Source: Galbibacter pacificus (GTDB lineage Bacteria > Bacteroidota > Bacteroidia > Flavobacteriales > Flavobacteriaceae). From it: a stretch of 64,000 bases of DNA. The DNA is taken from assembly GCF_029603155.1 (NCBI RefSeq), contig NZ_JAPMUA010000005.1, positions 1 through 64,000 on the forward strand, written 5' to 3'. Shown here piece after piece: positions 8,436-16,772 of the stretch (positions are counted from its first letter, which is position 1; every line of letters begins with the position of its first letter). A program made the translations under genes and the position numbers. The notes beneath the pieces are model-generated. The model was given only the letters and a program-made list of their open reading frames with translations, did not search any database and was not told the origin of the DNA.

Positions 8436-9749
8436 ATGAAATATTACAGTCTAAACGACACTAAAAATAATTCCGTTACCAGTTTTGAAGAAGCTGTAGT
8501 AAAAGGAATTGCCCCAGACAGGGGCCTATATTTCCCTAACGAAATAAAACCGCTTGACAAAGATTTTATTGATAATATCGAGCAATATTCAAACGAAGAA
8601 ATTGCATTTAAAGTAATTCATCAATTTGTAAACGGTGAAATTCCAGACGGGGAATTAAAGAAAATTGTAAAAGAGACATTGTGCTTCGACTTCCCAACGG
8701 TAAAAATTGAAGACAATGTATATTCCCTGGAGCTCTTTCATGGACCCACAATGGCATTTAAAGATATTGGGGCACGCTTTATGGCACGTTGTCTGGGATA
8801 TTTCAACAGAAATAAAAAAAATGAAACCGTTACCGTTTTGGTGGCAACTTCTGGAGATACCGGTGGTGCAGTGGCCAGCGGTTTTTTAGGGGTAAAAGGT
8901 GTAGAAGTTGTTATTCTTTACCCTAGCGGAAAAGTAAGCGATATACAGGAAAAACAGTTAACAACGTTAGGGCAAAATATTACCGCACTGGAAGTAGATG
9001 GTGTTTTTGATGATTGCCAGGACATGGTTAAAACAGCCTTTTTGGACCCTGATTTAACAGCTGAAAATTTAACCTCGGCAAACTCAATCAATGTAGCCCG
9101 TTGGCTGCCGCAAATGTTTTATTTTTTCTTTGCGTACAAACAGTTAAAATCCAAACACCAAGAATTGGTTTTTTCGGTCCCAAGTGGAAATTTCGGGAAC
9201 ATCTGTGCAGGGATCATGGCTCACAAATTAGGGCTTCCAGTAAAGCATTTTGTTGCTTCTACCAATATTAACGACACCGTTCCGCAATATATGGCTACGC
9301 AAAAATACAGCCCCAAAGCTTCGCAACAAACCATCTCGAACGCCATGGATGTTGGAAATCCAAGCAATTTTATAAGAATACAAACTTTACTGGATAACAA
9401 TTTTGAAAAATTGGGAGAACTGTTTTCTTCATATAGTTTTACCGATGAAGCCACCAAAAAAACCATGCAGGCCATTTACAAGACTTCGCAGTATGTTGCC
9501 GATCCGCACGGGGCCGTTGGGTACATGGGCCTAAAACAGTATTTAAACGAAGACAAAAATACTTTGGGGATATTTTTGGAAACAGCCCACCCGGTTAAGT
9601 TTTTAGACGTTGTTGAAGAAACGCTAGATGTTACGGTACCAATTCCCGAACAGATAAAGACCGTAATCGACAGAAAAAAAGTTAGCCATTCCGTAAAAAA
9701 TTACGAAGCGTTAAAATCTTTTTTAAAAAATAGGGAACAACTAAAATAA
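8436..9749 (+). CDS. thrC: Threonine synthase
   Basis: Converts O-phosphohomoserine to threonine and phosphate with pyridoxal phosphate. The 437-residue length fits the short bacterial class. The N-terminal signature is SLNDTKNNSVTSFEEAV, with RGLYFP following. The PLP lysine is Lys109 in MAFKDIGARF, and the phosphate-binding loop is ATSGDTGGAVA. SVPSGNFGN is the second conserved block. It is the last gene of the thr operon; the next gene, a secreted DUF4168 protein, follows after about 150 bases and is probably separate. Confidence 0.95.
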   Translation: MKYYSLNDTKNNSVTSFEEAVVKGIAPDRGLYFPNEIKPLDKDFIDNIEQYSNEEIAFKVIHQFVNGEIPDGELKKIVKETLCFDFPTVKIEDNVYSLELFHGPTMAFKDIGARFMARCLGYFNRNKKNETVTVLVATSGDTGGAVASGFLGVKGVEVVILYPSGKVSDIQEKQLTTLGQNITALEVDGVFDDCQDMVKTAFLDPDLTAENLTSANSINVARWLPQMFYFFFAYKQLKSKHQELVFSVPSGNFGNICAGIMAHKLGLPVKHFVASTNINDTVPQYMATQKYSPKASQQTISNAMDVGNPSNFIRIQTLLDNNFEKLGELFSSYSFTDEATKKTMQAIYKTSQYVADPHGAVGYMGLKQYLNEDKNTLGIFLETAHPVKFLDVVEETLDVTVPIPEQIKTVIDRKKVSHSVKNYEALKSFLKNREQLK

Positions 9750-9906
9750 ATACTGGATTTATATCCAACCGCATCATTTTAACAAAACAGTAAGGTTATT
9801 TATTAAACATACGTTAAATTTAAATGTATTCCTGCAAATTCTTTTTTAAGTGGACAGATAATTATTAACCTTGTTGTTTAATTACGAGAAATTTAAATTA
9901 GAAATT

Positions 9907-10392
9907 ATGTTAGCAGCAAAAAAAATTAAAATAGCCCTCTTGTTTGTAACTTTAATAGGCAGTGCAGGCTTGTTTGCCCAAGTTCAACAACCTGCCGCTC
10001 CCGAGCAGGCAACCAACGTTTCTGATGCCGAATTGGAAAACTTTGCCACAGCTTATATGGGAATGCAGATGGAAAACCAAAAAGCGCAACAAAAAATCAT
10101 GAAAACCATTGAAGGCCAAGGATTGGAAGTTGAGCGCTTTCAGGAAATACAAGAAGCAACTGCCGACCCAAATAAGGAAGTAGATGCTACCGAAGAGGAA
10201 AAAACCAAGCATAAAAATGCAATTGCCGAAATTGAAAAAATGCGTCCGGAGTTTGAATCCAAAATGGAAGCCATAATTAAAGACAGCGGTTTGACCGTAG
10301 AACGTTACCAGGCCGTTGGAGCAGCCATTCAAGCAGATAAGGCATTACAGCAAAAGCTACAGGGCATTATGGTGAAAAAAACCCAAGGATAG
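9907..10392 (+). CDS. Secreted DUF4168-type protein
   Basis: The product of 161 residues begins MLAAKKIKIALLFVTLIG and has a signal peptide ending near AGLFAQ. A longer reading from 9871 adds 12 residues before the signal peptide and is less likely. After a short Pro/Ala-rich segment, the mature part is helical and charged, with two related units around NFATAYMGMQMENQKAQQKI and SGLTVERYQAVGAAIQ, the layout of DUF4168 proteins. These are periplasmic or envelope proteins of unknown role. A strong terminator follows at 10423-10457. It lies behind thrC but is unlikely to belong to the threonine pathway. Confidence 0.75.
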   Translation: MLAAKKIKIALLFVTLIGSAGLFAQVQQPAAPEQATNVSDAELENFATAYMGMQMENQKAQQKIMKTIEGQGLEVERFQEIQEATADPNKEVDATEEEKTKHKNAIAEIEKMRPEFESKMEAIIKDSGLTVERYQAVGAAIQADKALQQKLQGIMVKKTQG

Positions 10393-10422
10393 CCAGTAAA
10401 TTAGTATAATTCAAAATTAGAA

Positions 10423-10457
10423 TACCCGACTAAGCAAATTTAGTCGGGTATTTTTTA
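10423..10457 (+). terminator. Rho-independent terminator after the DUF4168 gene
   Basis: An 11-bp perfect stem (TACCCGACTAA with TTAGTCGGGTA) closes a 6-base loop and is followed by TTTTTTATTTT on the plus strand. It ends the DUF4168 transcript and lies between convergent genes; the minus-strand side has only a weak T-run. Confidence 0.92.
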
Positions 10458-10478
10458 TTTTAAACCTGAGTTCGATTA

Positions 10479-11558
10479 TTACAACTTAACAATTCCTCCT
10501 GTTTTTACCGACTTGTCGCAGGCCAAGGCCACTTTTAAGCTATTAACGGCATCGTTCATATGGTCGCTTAGATCTGTATTGTTTTGTATGGCCTCTATAA
10601 AAAATTGCTGTTCACGGTTGCACAATTCTTGATGGTCCGGTTCATCGGTTAGATTGATCCATTTGTCTTCCCTTGTAAACTCGTTATCGGCATCGATATC
10701 GGCATAATGTACTTTTAGGCTCTCCGTTTTGGTATGACTGTCCACGTTGTCTGAAGCCCCTTCCCCACCAGCCTTATTGGCAACAATGGACACGCTTCCT
10801 TTTGGGCCGAACACATCTTTTACAAAAAAAGCCGTTTCGCTTATCATGGGGCCCCAACCGGCTTCGTACCAACCAACCGAACCATCGCTAAAATGTATTT
10901 GCAACTGACCATAATTGTAATTCCCCGCCGGAATATCATTGGTTAAGCGTGCCCCAATAGCAGCCACTTGTATGGGTTTGGCCTGGGTCATTTGGCACAT
11001 AACATCTATGTAATGCACCCCACAATCTACAATCGGGCTCAAGCTTTTCATAAGGTTTTTATGTACGTTCCACATATAACCGTGGCTTTGCTGGTTTAAA
11101 TTCATGCGCATAACCAATGGTTTGCCCATGGTGTGCGCCATTTCTATAAATTTTTGCCAAGAAGGATGATGGCGCAAAATATAGCCCACGACCACTTTTT
11201 TGTTCATCTTGTTGGCAACTTGTACTACGCGCTCGGCACCTTGGGCAGTATCGGCCAGGGGCTTTTCAAGAAATACGTGGCAGCCCATTTCCAGTGCAGC
11301 TATGCTGTATGCCTCGTGCGTATCGGGATATGTGGATATACATACCGCATCGGGACGGGTGGCGCCCAAGGCCCTGTAATAATCGGTAAAAAGTGGGTAT
11401 TCATGGCCTAATTGAGCATTGAGTTTTTCTTTGCTCTCCCCGGTAGATACCAATCCGCATATGGTTATTTTATTTTTCATTGCATGATATGCTTTTGCAT
11501 GAGATGCGCCCATATTCCCGCATCCAACTACCAATACTTTTAATTTGTTGGTATTCAT
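10479..11558 (-). CDS. Gfo/Idh/MocA-family NAD(P)-dependent oxidoreductase
   Basis: The 359-residue protein starts with a Rossmann fold, VLVVGCGNMGASHAKAYH, and carries the family's conserved EKPLADTAQGAERVV block near residue 97 followed by VGYILRHHPSW. The C-terminal half is the family's alpha/beta substrate domain, with HYIDVMCQM in the position of the usual catalytic His. Members oxidise or reduce sugars, inositols or related polyols, but the substrate cannot be read from the sequence. It is flanked by a terminator on its 3' side and about 290 bases of DNA shared with gcvT on its 5' side, so it is a single-gene unit. Confidence 0.85.
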   Translation of the reverse strand: MNTNKLKVLVVGCGNMGASHAKAYHAMKNKITICGLVSTGESKEKLNAQLGHEYPLFTDYYRALGATRPDAVCISTYPDTHEAYSIAALEMGCHVFLEKPLADTAQGAERVVQVANKMNKKVVVGYILRHHPSWQKFIEMAHTMGKPLVMRMNLNQQSHGYMWNVHKNLMKSLSPIVDCGVHYIDVMCQMTQAKPIQVAAIGARLTNDIPAGNYNYGQLQIHFSDGSVGWYEAGWGPMISETAFFVKDVFGPKGSVSIVANKAGGEGASDNVDSHTKTESLKVHYADIDADNEFTREDKWINLTDEPDHQELCNREQQFFIEAIQNNTDLSDHMNDAVNSLKVALACDKSVKTGGIVKL

Positions 11559-11627
11559 TTTTTAAAATTTTATACTAAATTAAAATCTGCTATAAACATA
11601 TAAAAAATATCGCAAGCGTAGCCATCT

Positions 11628-11700
11628 AGCCCCGACTGAGCGTATACCCCACCTGGCTGGAACACCAGACAGGTGTGTAATAGTGAAGGCGGGCAACAGC
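11628..11700. repeat. GC-rich hairpin element (AGCCCCGA ... GGCGGGCAACAGC)
   Basis: In AT-rich DNA between the oxidoreductase and gcvT there is a compact G+C-rich block. AGCCCCGAC (11628-11636) opens it, and GGCGGGCAACAGC (11688-11700) closes it. Between them is a strong hairpin, CACCTGGCTGG / CCAGACAGGTG (11650-11660 with 11665-11675, one mismatch, loop AACA). From memory, many flavobacterial genomes carry intergenic elements of the form AGCCCCGAT...hairpin...AGCGGGAAnAGC; this appears to be a degenerate member. There is no reading frame, and no T-run follows, so it is not a plain terminator. Confidence 0.55.
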
Positions 11701-11844
11701 TTTTGCAAACATAACTTTTACCTTTATGCTCCCCATAAAAAACTTCGCCATTTTATTCTTTATTGGTTTGTTTTATTTCTGAGGATATTTTAAATAATTT
11801 TGCAACGCCTAACGTATAGGCATTGTAACTTTAAATATACAAAA

Positions 11845-12933
11845 ATGAAGAATATTGCTTTAACTGATACACATATTGAATTGGGTGCCAAAATGGTTCC
11901 GTTTGCAGGCTACAACATGCCGGTGCAATATGAAGGTGTTACTATTGAACATGAGACCGTAAGGGAACATTTGGGTGTTTTTGACGTAAGCCATATGGGG
12001 GAATTTCTTATTAGCGGGCCAAATGCCCTGACGCTTATCCAAAAGGTGAGCAGCAACGATGCCTCTAAACTTAGTATCGGGAAAGCACAATATTCTTGCC
12101 TGCCTAACGAAGATGGCGGGATTGTGGACGATTTGATTATTTACCAGATAAAGGAAGAACAGTTTTTGCTGGTGGTAAATGCCTCTAATATTGAAAAGGA
12201 CTGGAACTGGATTTCTAAATATAATGAAGGGATCGGTGCCGAGATGCGAAATATTTCAGATGATTATTCGCTATTGGCCATCCAGGGTCCAAAGGCTGTG
12301 GAAGCTATGCAATCCATAACGCCTGTTGACCTTTCGGCCATTAAGTTTTATAATTTTGAAGTGGGCGAATTTGCCGGAATTCCACACGTAATTATTTCGG
12401 CAACGGGATATACCGGAAGCGGCGGTTTTGAAATTTACTGTAAAAACAGCGAAGTGGAACAGGTTTGGAACAAAGTATTGGAAGCCGGAAAAGATTTTGG
12501 CATAAAACCAATAGGCCTAGCCGCCAGAGATACGTTGCGCCTGGAAATGGGCTATTGCCTTTATGGAAACGATATTAATGACACCACCTCTCCTATAGAG
12601 GCCGGGCTTGGCTGGATTACCAAATTTACAAAGGACTTTGTGAATGCCGAAGCCCTGAAAGAGCAAAAGGAAAATGGCGTTGCCAAAAAACTTGTAGGTT
12701 TTGAAATGATAGAACGAGGAATCCCTAGAAACGGGTACGAAATTATTAACAACTCTGATGAGATTATCGGGAACGTTACCAGTGGAACCATGGCCCCATC
12801 GTTGGGCAAAGGTATAGGCATGGGATATGTAAAAACCAGCTATGCCAAAGAGGGAACCACCATATATTTGCAGATACGAAAGAAAAAAGTGGAAGCAAAA
12901 ATTGTTAAACTTCCATTCTATAAAAATAAATAA
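11845..12933 (+). CDS. gcvT: Aminomethyltransferase, T-protein of the glycine cleavage system
   Basis: Transfers the aminomethyl group carried by H-protein lipoate to tetrahydrofolate, releasing ammonia and forming methylene-THF. I start it at the ATG at 11845 (MKNIALTDTHIELGAKMV), giving 362 residues; a reading from 11800 adds 15 poorly supported residues. Family blocks are MVPFAGYNMPVQY, FDVSHMGEF, GYTGSGGFEIYC and ARDTLRLEMGYCLYG. A TAATTTTG sequence at 11795-11802 could be a -7 promoter element. The gcvH and gcvP genes are not in the window. No glycine riboswitch is seen upstream. The next gene follows after about 40 bases. Confidence 0.93.
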   Translation: MKNIALTDTHIELGAKMVPFAGYNMPVQYEGVTIEHETVREHLGVFDVSHMGEFLISGPNALTLIQKVSSNDASKLSIGKAQYSCLPNEDGGIVDDLIIYQIKEEQFLLVVNASNIEKDWNWISKYNEGIGAEMRNISDDYSLLAIQGPKAVEAMQSITPVDLSAIKFYNFEVGEFAGIPHVIISATGYTGSGGFEIYCKNSEVEQVWNKVLEAGKDFGIKPIGLAARDTLRLEMGYCLYGNDINDTTSPIEAGLGWITKFTKDFVNAEALKEQKENGVAKKLVGFEMIERGIPRNGYEIINNSDEIIGNVTSGTMAPSLGKGIGMGYVKTSYAKEGTTIYLQIRKKKVEAKIVKLPFYKNK

Positions 12934-12974
12934 GGAAACTATAAGTTCTCCTAAAAAAAGAAAGATAGCATTTA

Positions 12975-13787
12975 TTGAAAAAGATATTAATATTAGGGGC
13001 AAGCGGATTTATTGGAGGGGCAATTTACAAAGAACTGTGCGCCTATTATGATACTTATGGCACTTACCATACGGGAAAGATATACTCCAATAACAAGCAT
13101 TTTTTCCGTTTTGACATGGAAAACGACGACCTTATCGATATTGTAACCAAGGTTCGCCCTAATGTTATCATTTCTGCCCTAAGAGGGGATTTTGAAGCAC
13201 AAATAGATACGCATCAAGATATTGCAGATTATTGCAGGGCGAGCAATAGCAAGGTTATTTTTTTATCATCGGCCAATGTTTTTGATGCGTTTAGCAATTT
13301 TCCATCGTATGAGTTCGACAAAACCCTGTCAATGAGCACCTATGGAAAGTTTAAGATAAAAATAGAAACGGCTTTAATGCAGCTTCCCGAGAAAAATTAC
13401 ACCATTGTAAGGTTGCCAATGGTTTTCGGGAGCCATTCGCCACGTATTAAAGAACTAAAATATTTTATCGACAAAAAAGAGGCTTACGAAGTTTTTCCAG
13501 ACTTGGTAATGAATGTTGCCTATGCCGACAAGCTTTCGCAACAAATACATTATATTGTGAACAGAAACCGAAAAGGAATATACCATTTAGGAAGTTCGGA
13601 CCTGATACATCACGATGAATTTATAAAAGAAGCCATTGAAGCATTGGGTTATGAAAAACCTTTGCTGAAAAACGTATATACCTCTAATTTCGACAGGTTT
13701 TTGGCGGTACTCCCAAAAGACAACAAACTGCCAAAACACCTTAATTTTAGTCATTTTGACGTAATAAACGAGTTGAAGGTTAAATAA
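12975..13787 (+). CDS. SDR/RmlD-like NAD(P)-dependent reductase
   Basis: The 270-residue protein begins with TTG and reads MKKILILGASGFIGGAI, a Rossmann loop GASGFIGG of extended short-chain dehydrogenases. SSANVFDAF and the YGKFKIKIE block (Tyr-x3-Lys, the catalytic pair) follow, then IVRLPMVFGSHSPR and GIYHLGSSDLI. This is the layout of RmlD-like dTDP-4-dehydrorhamnose reductases and nucleotide-sugar epimerases. No other dTDP-sugar genes are nearby, so the substrate is unknown. It lies about 40 bases after gcvT and 57 bases before the pterin dehydratase gene, on the same strand. Confidence 0.75.
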   Translation: MKKILILGASGFIGGAIYKELCAYYDTYGTYHTGKIYSNNKHFFRFDMENDDLIDIVTKVRPNVIISALRGDFEAQIDTHQDIADYCRASNSKVIFLSSANVFDAFSNFPSYEFDKTLSMSTYGKFKIKIETALMQLPEKNYTIVRLPMVFGSHSPRIKELKYFIDKKEAYEVFPDLVMNVAYADKLSQQIHYIVNRNRKGIYHLGSSDLIHHDEFIKEAIEALGYEKPLLKNVYTSNFDRFLAVLPKDNKLPKHLNFSHFDVINELKVK

Positions 13788-13844
13788 ACCCCTGCAAATT
13801 AAACATTGGCTGTATAACTTCTTACCTTTACAAAAAGACATTAT

Positions 13845-14129
13845 ATGAAAACTTTAAGCGAAAAAGATATACAAGAACGCATAGCAAAACTAGATTATTG
13901 GGATTATGAAGAAGGCTATTTGGTAACGTCGTTGGATTTTAAAGACTTTGCCGATGCCTTTGCCATGATGACGCGTATTGCTTTTGAAGCACAAGCACAA
14001 AATCATCATCCCGAATGGAGCAACGTATACAACAACCTAACCATTAGGCTGAACACGCACGATGCAGATGGCATTACCGAAAAAGACTTTGCATTGGCCA
14101 ATAAGATTGAAGAAATTATTAAAGGGTAA
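13845..14129 (+). CDS. 4a-hydroxytetrahydrobiopterin dehydratase (pterin carbinolamine dehydratase)
   Basis: Dehydrates the 4a-carbinolamine formed by aromatic amino acid hydroxylases and so recycles the pterin. The 94-residue length is normal. The family signature is in NHHPEWSNVYNNLTIRLNTH, with the conserved catalytic histidines at HH and the T-H near the end; it is followed by DADGITEKDF. ATG start follows a short spacer after the RmlD-like gene. No hydroxylase gene (phhA) is in the window, so a role in folate or molybdopterin chemistry also remains possible. Confidence 0.92.
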   Translation: MKTLSEKDIQERIAKLDYWDYEEGYLVTSLDFKDFADAFAMMTRIAFEAQAQNHHPEWSNVYNNLTIRLNTHDADGITEKDFALANKIEEIIKG

Positions 14130-14202
14130 TTGCCTATTGATGATTGTTGCTAGTACCTTGGCGAAAGCACACGAGGCATTAAATGGAAAAATATATAACA
14201 TT

Positions 14203-14243
14203 CAGACGCAAGCGTCTGGGCATCTTAAATCTCACATAGTGAG
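14203..14243. repeat. Two short adjacent hairpins in an intergenic region
   Basis: CAGACGC-AA-GCGTCTG (14203-14218) is a perfect 7-bp inverted repeat. Thirteen bases later comes CTCAC-ATA-GTGAG (14231-14243). Both sit in the 272-base gap before yebC. The core CGCAAGCGT followed by GGCATCT resembles CGCAAGCGTAGCCATCT at 11611-11627, so the two intergenic sites may be remnants of one repeat family. Neither hairpin is followed by a T-run. Confidence 0.45.
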
Positions 14244-14401
14244 TGAACAGCAAATAAAGAGTTGCATATTGTAAAAGGCATTATTAAAAAACTGCTGATA
14301 CATTCGCCAGAGTTTGGTCGTTGGTAAGTTTCAACTTTATAACTTTCAACTTTTAAACTCTTTATTTATTTTTGCTGGGAAATTATAATTAAGGATATTT
14401 T

Positions 14402-15121
14402 ATGGGAAGAGCTTTTGAGTTTAGAAAAGCAAGGAAAATGAAGCGTTGGTCTGCTATGGCCAAAACGTTTACGCGTTTAGGGAAAGACATCGTAATGGCC
14501 GTTAAAGAAGGAGGTCCCGACCCAGATGCCAATGCACGGTTAAGGGCCGTTATACAAAATGCCAAGACGGCAAACATGCCCAAGGATAATATTGAAAGGG
14601 CCATAAAACGTGCTTCTGATAAAAACACCGAAGACTACAAAGAGGTTTTATTTGAAGGCTATGCCCCCCATGGAATTGCCATTTTAATTGAAACCGCCAC
14701 AGACAACAACAACCGCACGGTTGCCAACATACGGAGCTATTTTAACAAATGTAACGGAAGTCTGGGAACCAGTGGGTCTGTTGAATTTATGTTCGATCAT
14801 ACCTGCAATTTCAGGATTCCCGCCGAAGGCATCGACCCAGAAGAATTGGAATTGGAAATGATCGATTTTGGCGCCGAAGAAGTTTTTACCGATGAAGACG
14901 GCATTTTAATTTATGCCCCATTTGAAAGTTTTGGAGCCATACAGAAAGAACTGGAAGGGCGTGGAATTGAAATTCTTTCGTCAGGATTTGAGCGTATTCC
15001 GCAGGTAACCAAGAAATTGAATGAAGAAGAAGTTGCCGATGTGGAAAAACTTCTGGAAAAAATTGAAGAAGATGACGATGTCCAGAATGTTTACCATACC
15101 ATGGAGGAATCAGGAGATTAA
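14402..15121 (+). CDS. YebC/PmpR (TACO1) family protein
   Basis: The 239-residue protein has all YebC blocks: the N-terminal GRAFEFRKARKMKRWSAMAK, then DIVMAVKEGGPDPDANARLR, KTANMPKDNIERAIKRA and EGYAPHGIAILIE. It is a three-domain cytoplasmic protein. The family was first described as DNA-binding regulators, and newer work treats several members as ribosome-associated translation factors. It lies alone; its last 12 bases overlap the end of the convergent acyltransferase gene. Confidence 0.92.
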   Translation: MGRAFEFRKARKMKRWSAMAKTFTRLGKDIVMAVKEGGPDPDANARLRAVIQNAKTANMPKDNIERAIKRASDKNTEDYKEVLFEGYAPHGIAILIETATDNNNRTVANIRSYFNKCNGSLGTSGSVEFMFDHTCNFRIPAEGIDPEELELEMIDFGAEEVFTDEDGILIYAPFESFGAIQKELEGRGIEILSSGFERIPQVTKKLNEEEVADVEKLLEKIEEDDDVQNVYHTMEESGD

Positions 15122-15667
15122 TTCTTCATCAAAAGAATATTCAGGTATTTTTCCTATCACCCCCGAATAATTACGGTACATAAAATTAAAGTCGGATTTC
15201 ATATCATCTGACGGACAAAAAGGAGGTTCTATTCGGACCTCTTTATTTTTATAATCAAACGCTGTCATGACAATTGGCACCTTTGCCCCTTTGGCAATAT
15301 AATAAAACCCCGTTTTCCATTCTGTTACCTTTTTCCTTGTTCCTTCAGGGGCTATTGCAAGCCTAAACTCATTACGTTCTTCAAACAAAGAAACAATGGC
15401 ATCTACCGTATTGCTGTTTTTGGACCGGTCTATGGGCGCTCCGCCCGTCCATTTAAAATACCAACCGAGCGGTGTGTTAAACAGCTCTTTCTTGGCCACA
15501 TAATTTATAGGAATATTAACCATGCTCCGTACCAATACCCCTATATAAAAATCGTGCCAGCTGGTATGCGGCACGACTATTATAATATATTTTGATAATG
15601 GAGGAAATTCACCAATAAGCTTCCAACCCAATAATTTGTAGAAAATCCATTTAGAAATTTCTTTCAT
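15110..15667 (-). CDS. PlsC-like 1-acyl-sn-glycerol-3-phosphate acyltransferase family protein
   Basis: The 185-residue protein carries the acyltransferase motifs His34-x4-Asp39 in VPHTSWHDFY and PEGTR (107-111) in LAIAPEGTRKK, with the GGAPIDR block between them. It is shorter than a typical PlsC (about 240 residues) and lacks an obvious long N-terminal membrane anchor. Members of this small subgroup acylate lysophospholipids or glycerol-like acceptors, and the acceptor is unknown here. Its ATG overlaps the stop codon of the kdnB-like gene (TAATG), so it is the last gene of the kdsB-HAD-kdnB unit, which suggests an envelope lipid role. Confidence 0.8.
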   Translation of the reverse strand: MKEISKWIFYKLLGWKLIGEFPPLSKYIIIVVPHTSWHDFYIGVLVRSMVNIPINYVAKKELFNTPLGWYFKWTGGAPIDRSKNSNTVDAIVSLFEERNEFRLAIAPEGTRKKVTEWKTGFYYIAKGAKVPIVMTAFDYKNKEVRIEPPFCPSDDMKSDFNFMYRNYSGVIGKIPEYSFDEELIS

Positions 15668-16749
15668 TACATTTTCTCGTATAAACTACGTAATTTCTCG
15701 GGAGTTATGGTATCCTTCCAATTTTTCCCACATGCATTTTCCCATAAGGGATCCATCCCCATAGAAACATTAATCATAGTATCAAAGTCAGCATCGGTAA
15801 GGTTAGCGCACAGACCTGTTGGAAGTACAATTCCATGTTTTTCTTTCATTTTTTTGAACTGCGCCACGCCTTCTGGGTAAAATCCTTCCAAATGGTCGAA
15901 AACAATACAATTCCCGATACCGTGTTTGGTCCCCAACAAGTAAGAAAGCCCATAACTCATGGCATGTGCCACCCCAACCTGGGAGTAGGCAATACTCATC
16001 CCGCCGTGCCAAGAAGCCATCATTAATTTATCCTGGGCTTCCTCGGTCGTGAGATTACCGTTGTAAAATACTTCATCGCAAAGTTCCTGTGCCTTTTCTC
16101 CATAACTTTGGCTAAAGGCATTTAGATAAGTTCCGTTTAACGATTCAATACAGTGAATATAGCAATCCATTCCCGTGTAAAACCATTGGTCTTTGGGAAC
16201 TCCTTTTGTTAGTTCCGGGTCCAGCACCACTTGATCGAAAGGGGTATAGTCTGAATTTATCCCCAATTTTTTATCTGGTCCCGTAAGTACGGTAGTCCGT
16301 GATACTTCTGCGCCCGTTCCGCTTATCGTGGGGATTCCCACATGGTATATTGCCTCGTTCTTTACCAAGTCCCATCCTTGGTAATCGGCCGAACTTCCTT
16401 GGCTGGTAAGCATAATAGAAACGGCTTTGGCAATATCCATTACAGTACCGCCGCCAATACCTATTATTCCGGAAGGCATTTGAGTGGCATCTTGCCTAAT
16501 TTTTTCAACAAGTGCATCTACCTGATCGGTTTTAGGTTCTTCATCCGTAGGGATAAAAATAATTTGGTCGTTGAACAACAAGGGTATTCTTGATAAAATC
16601 CAATTGTCATTTTCAAAAACATCATCGACCAAAAAAATAAAAGGAGCTTCGTCGCTTTTACGTTTTGGCATTAATATTTCATCAAGTTGGCTAAAGCACC
16701 CACGCCCGAAAACCACTTTAGGAACCATTGGAAAATTTTTATACTTCAT
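15667..16749 (-). CDS. kdnB: Iron-dependent alcohol dehydrogenase, probable Kdo 8-oxidase
   Basis: A 360-residue group III (iron-containing) alcohol dehydrogenase. The N-terminus reads MVPKVVFGRGCFSQLDEIL; the NAD loop is GIGGGTVMDIAKAVS, and PTISGTGAEVSRTTVLTG follows. Metal-ligand histidines are in GMDCYIHCIESLNG, GVAHAMSYGLSYLLG and KHGIGNCIVFDH. From memory, this closely resembles KdnB of Shewanella oneidensis, which oxidises C8 of Kdo before KdnA adds an amino group. The neighbouring kdsB supports this. The aminotransferase kdnA is not in the window and must be elsewhere if the pathway is complete. A general alcohol dehydrogenase is the alternative. Confidence 0.72.
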   Translation of the reverse strand: MKYKNFPMVPKVVFGRGCFSQLDEILMPKRKSDEAPFIFLVDDVFENDNWILSRIPLLFNDQIIFIPTDEEPKTDQVDALVEKIRQDATQMPSGIIGIGGGTVMDIAKAVSIMLTSQGSSADYQGWDLVKNEAIYHVGIPTISGTGAEVSRTTVLTGPDKKLGINSDYTPFDQVVLDPELTKGVPKDQWFYTGMDCYIHCIESLNGTYLNAFSQSYGEKAQELCDEVFYNGNLTTEEAQDKLMMASWHGGMSIAYSQVGVAHAMSYGLSYLLGTKHGIGNCIVFDHLEGFYPEGVAQFKKMKEKHGIVLPTGLCANLTDADFDTMINVSMGMDPLWENACGKNWKDTITPEKLRSLYEKM

Positions 16750-16772
16750 GTACGCTTCTTCAGTTTTTATTA

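Noticed and set aside
11559..11844. Glycine riboswitch upstream of gcvT
   Set aside because: No conserved glycine aptamer blocks are visible; the G+C-rich element in this gap is better explained as an intergenic repeat.
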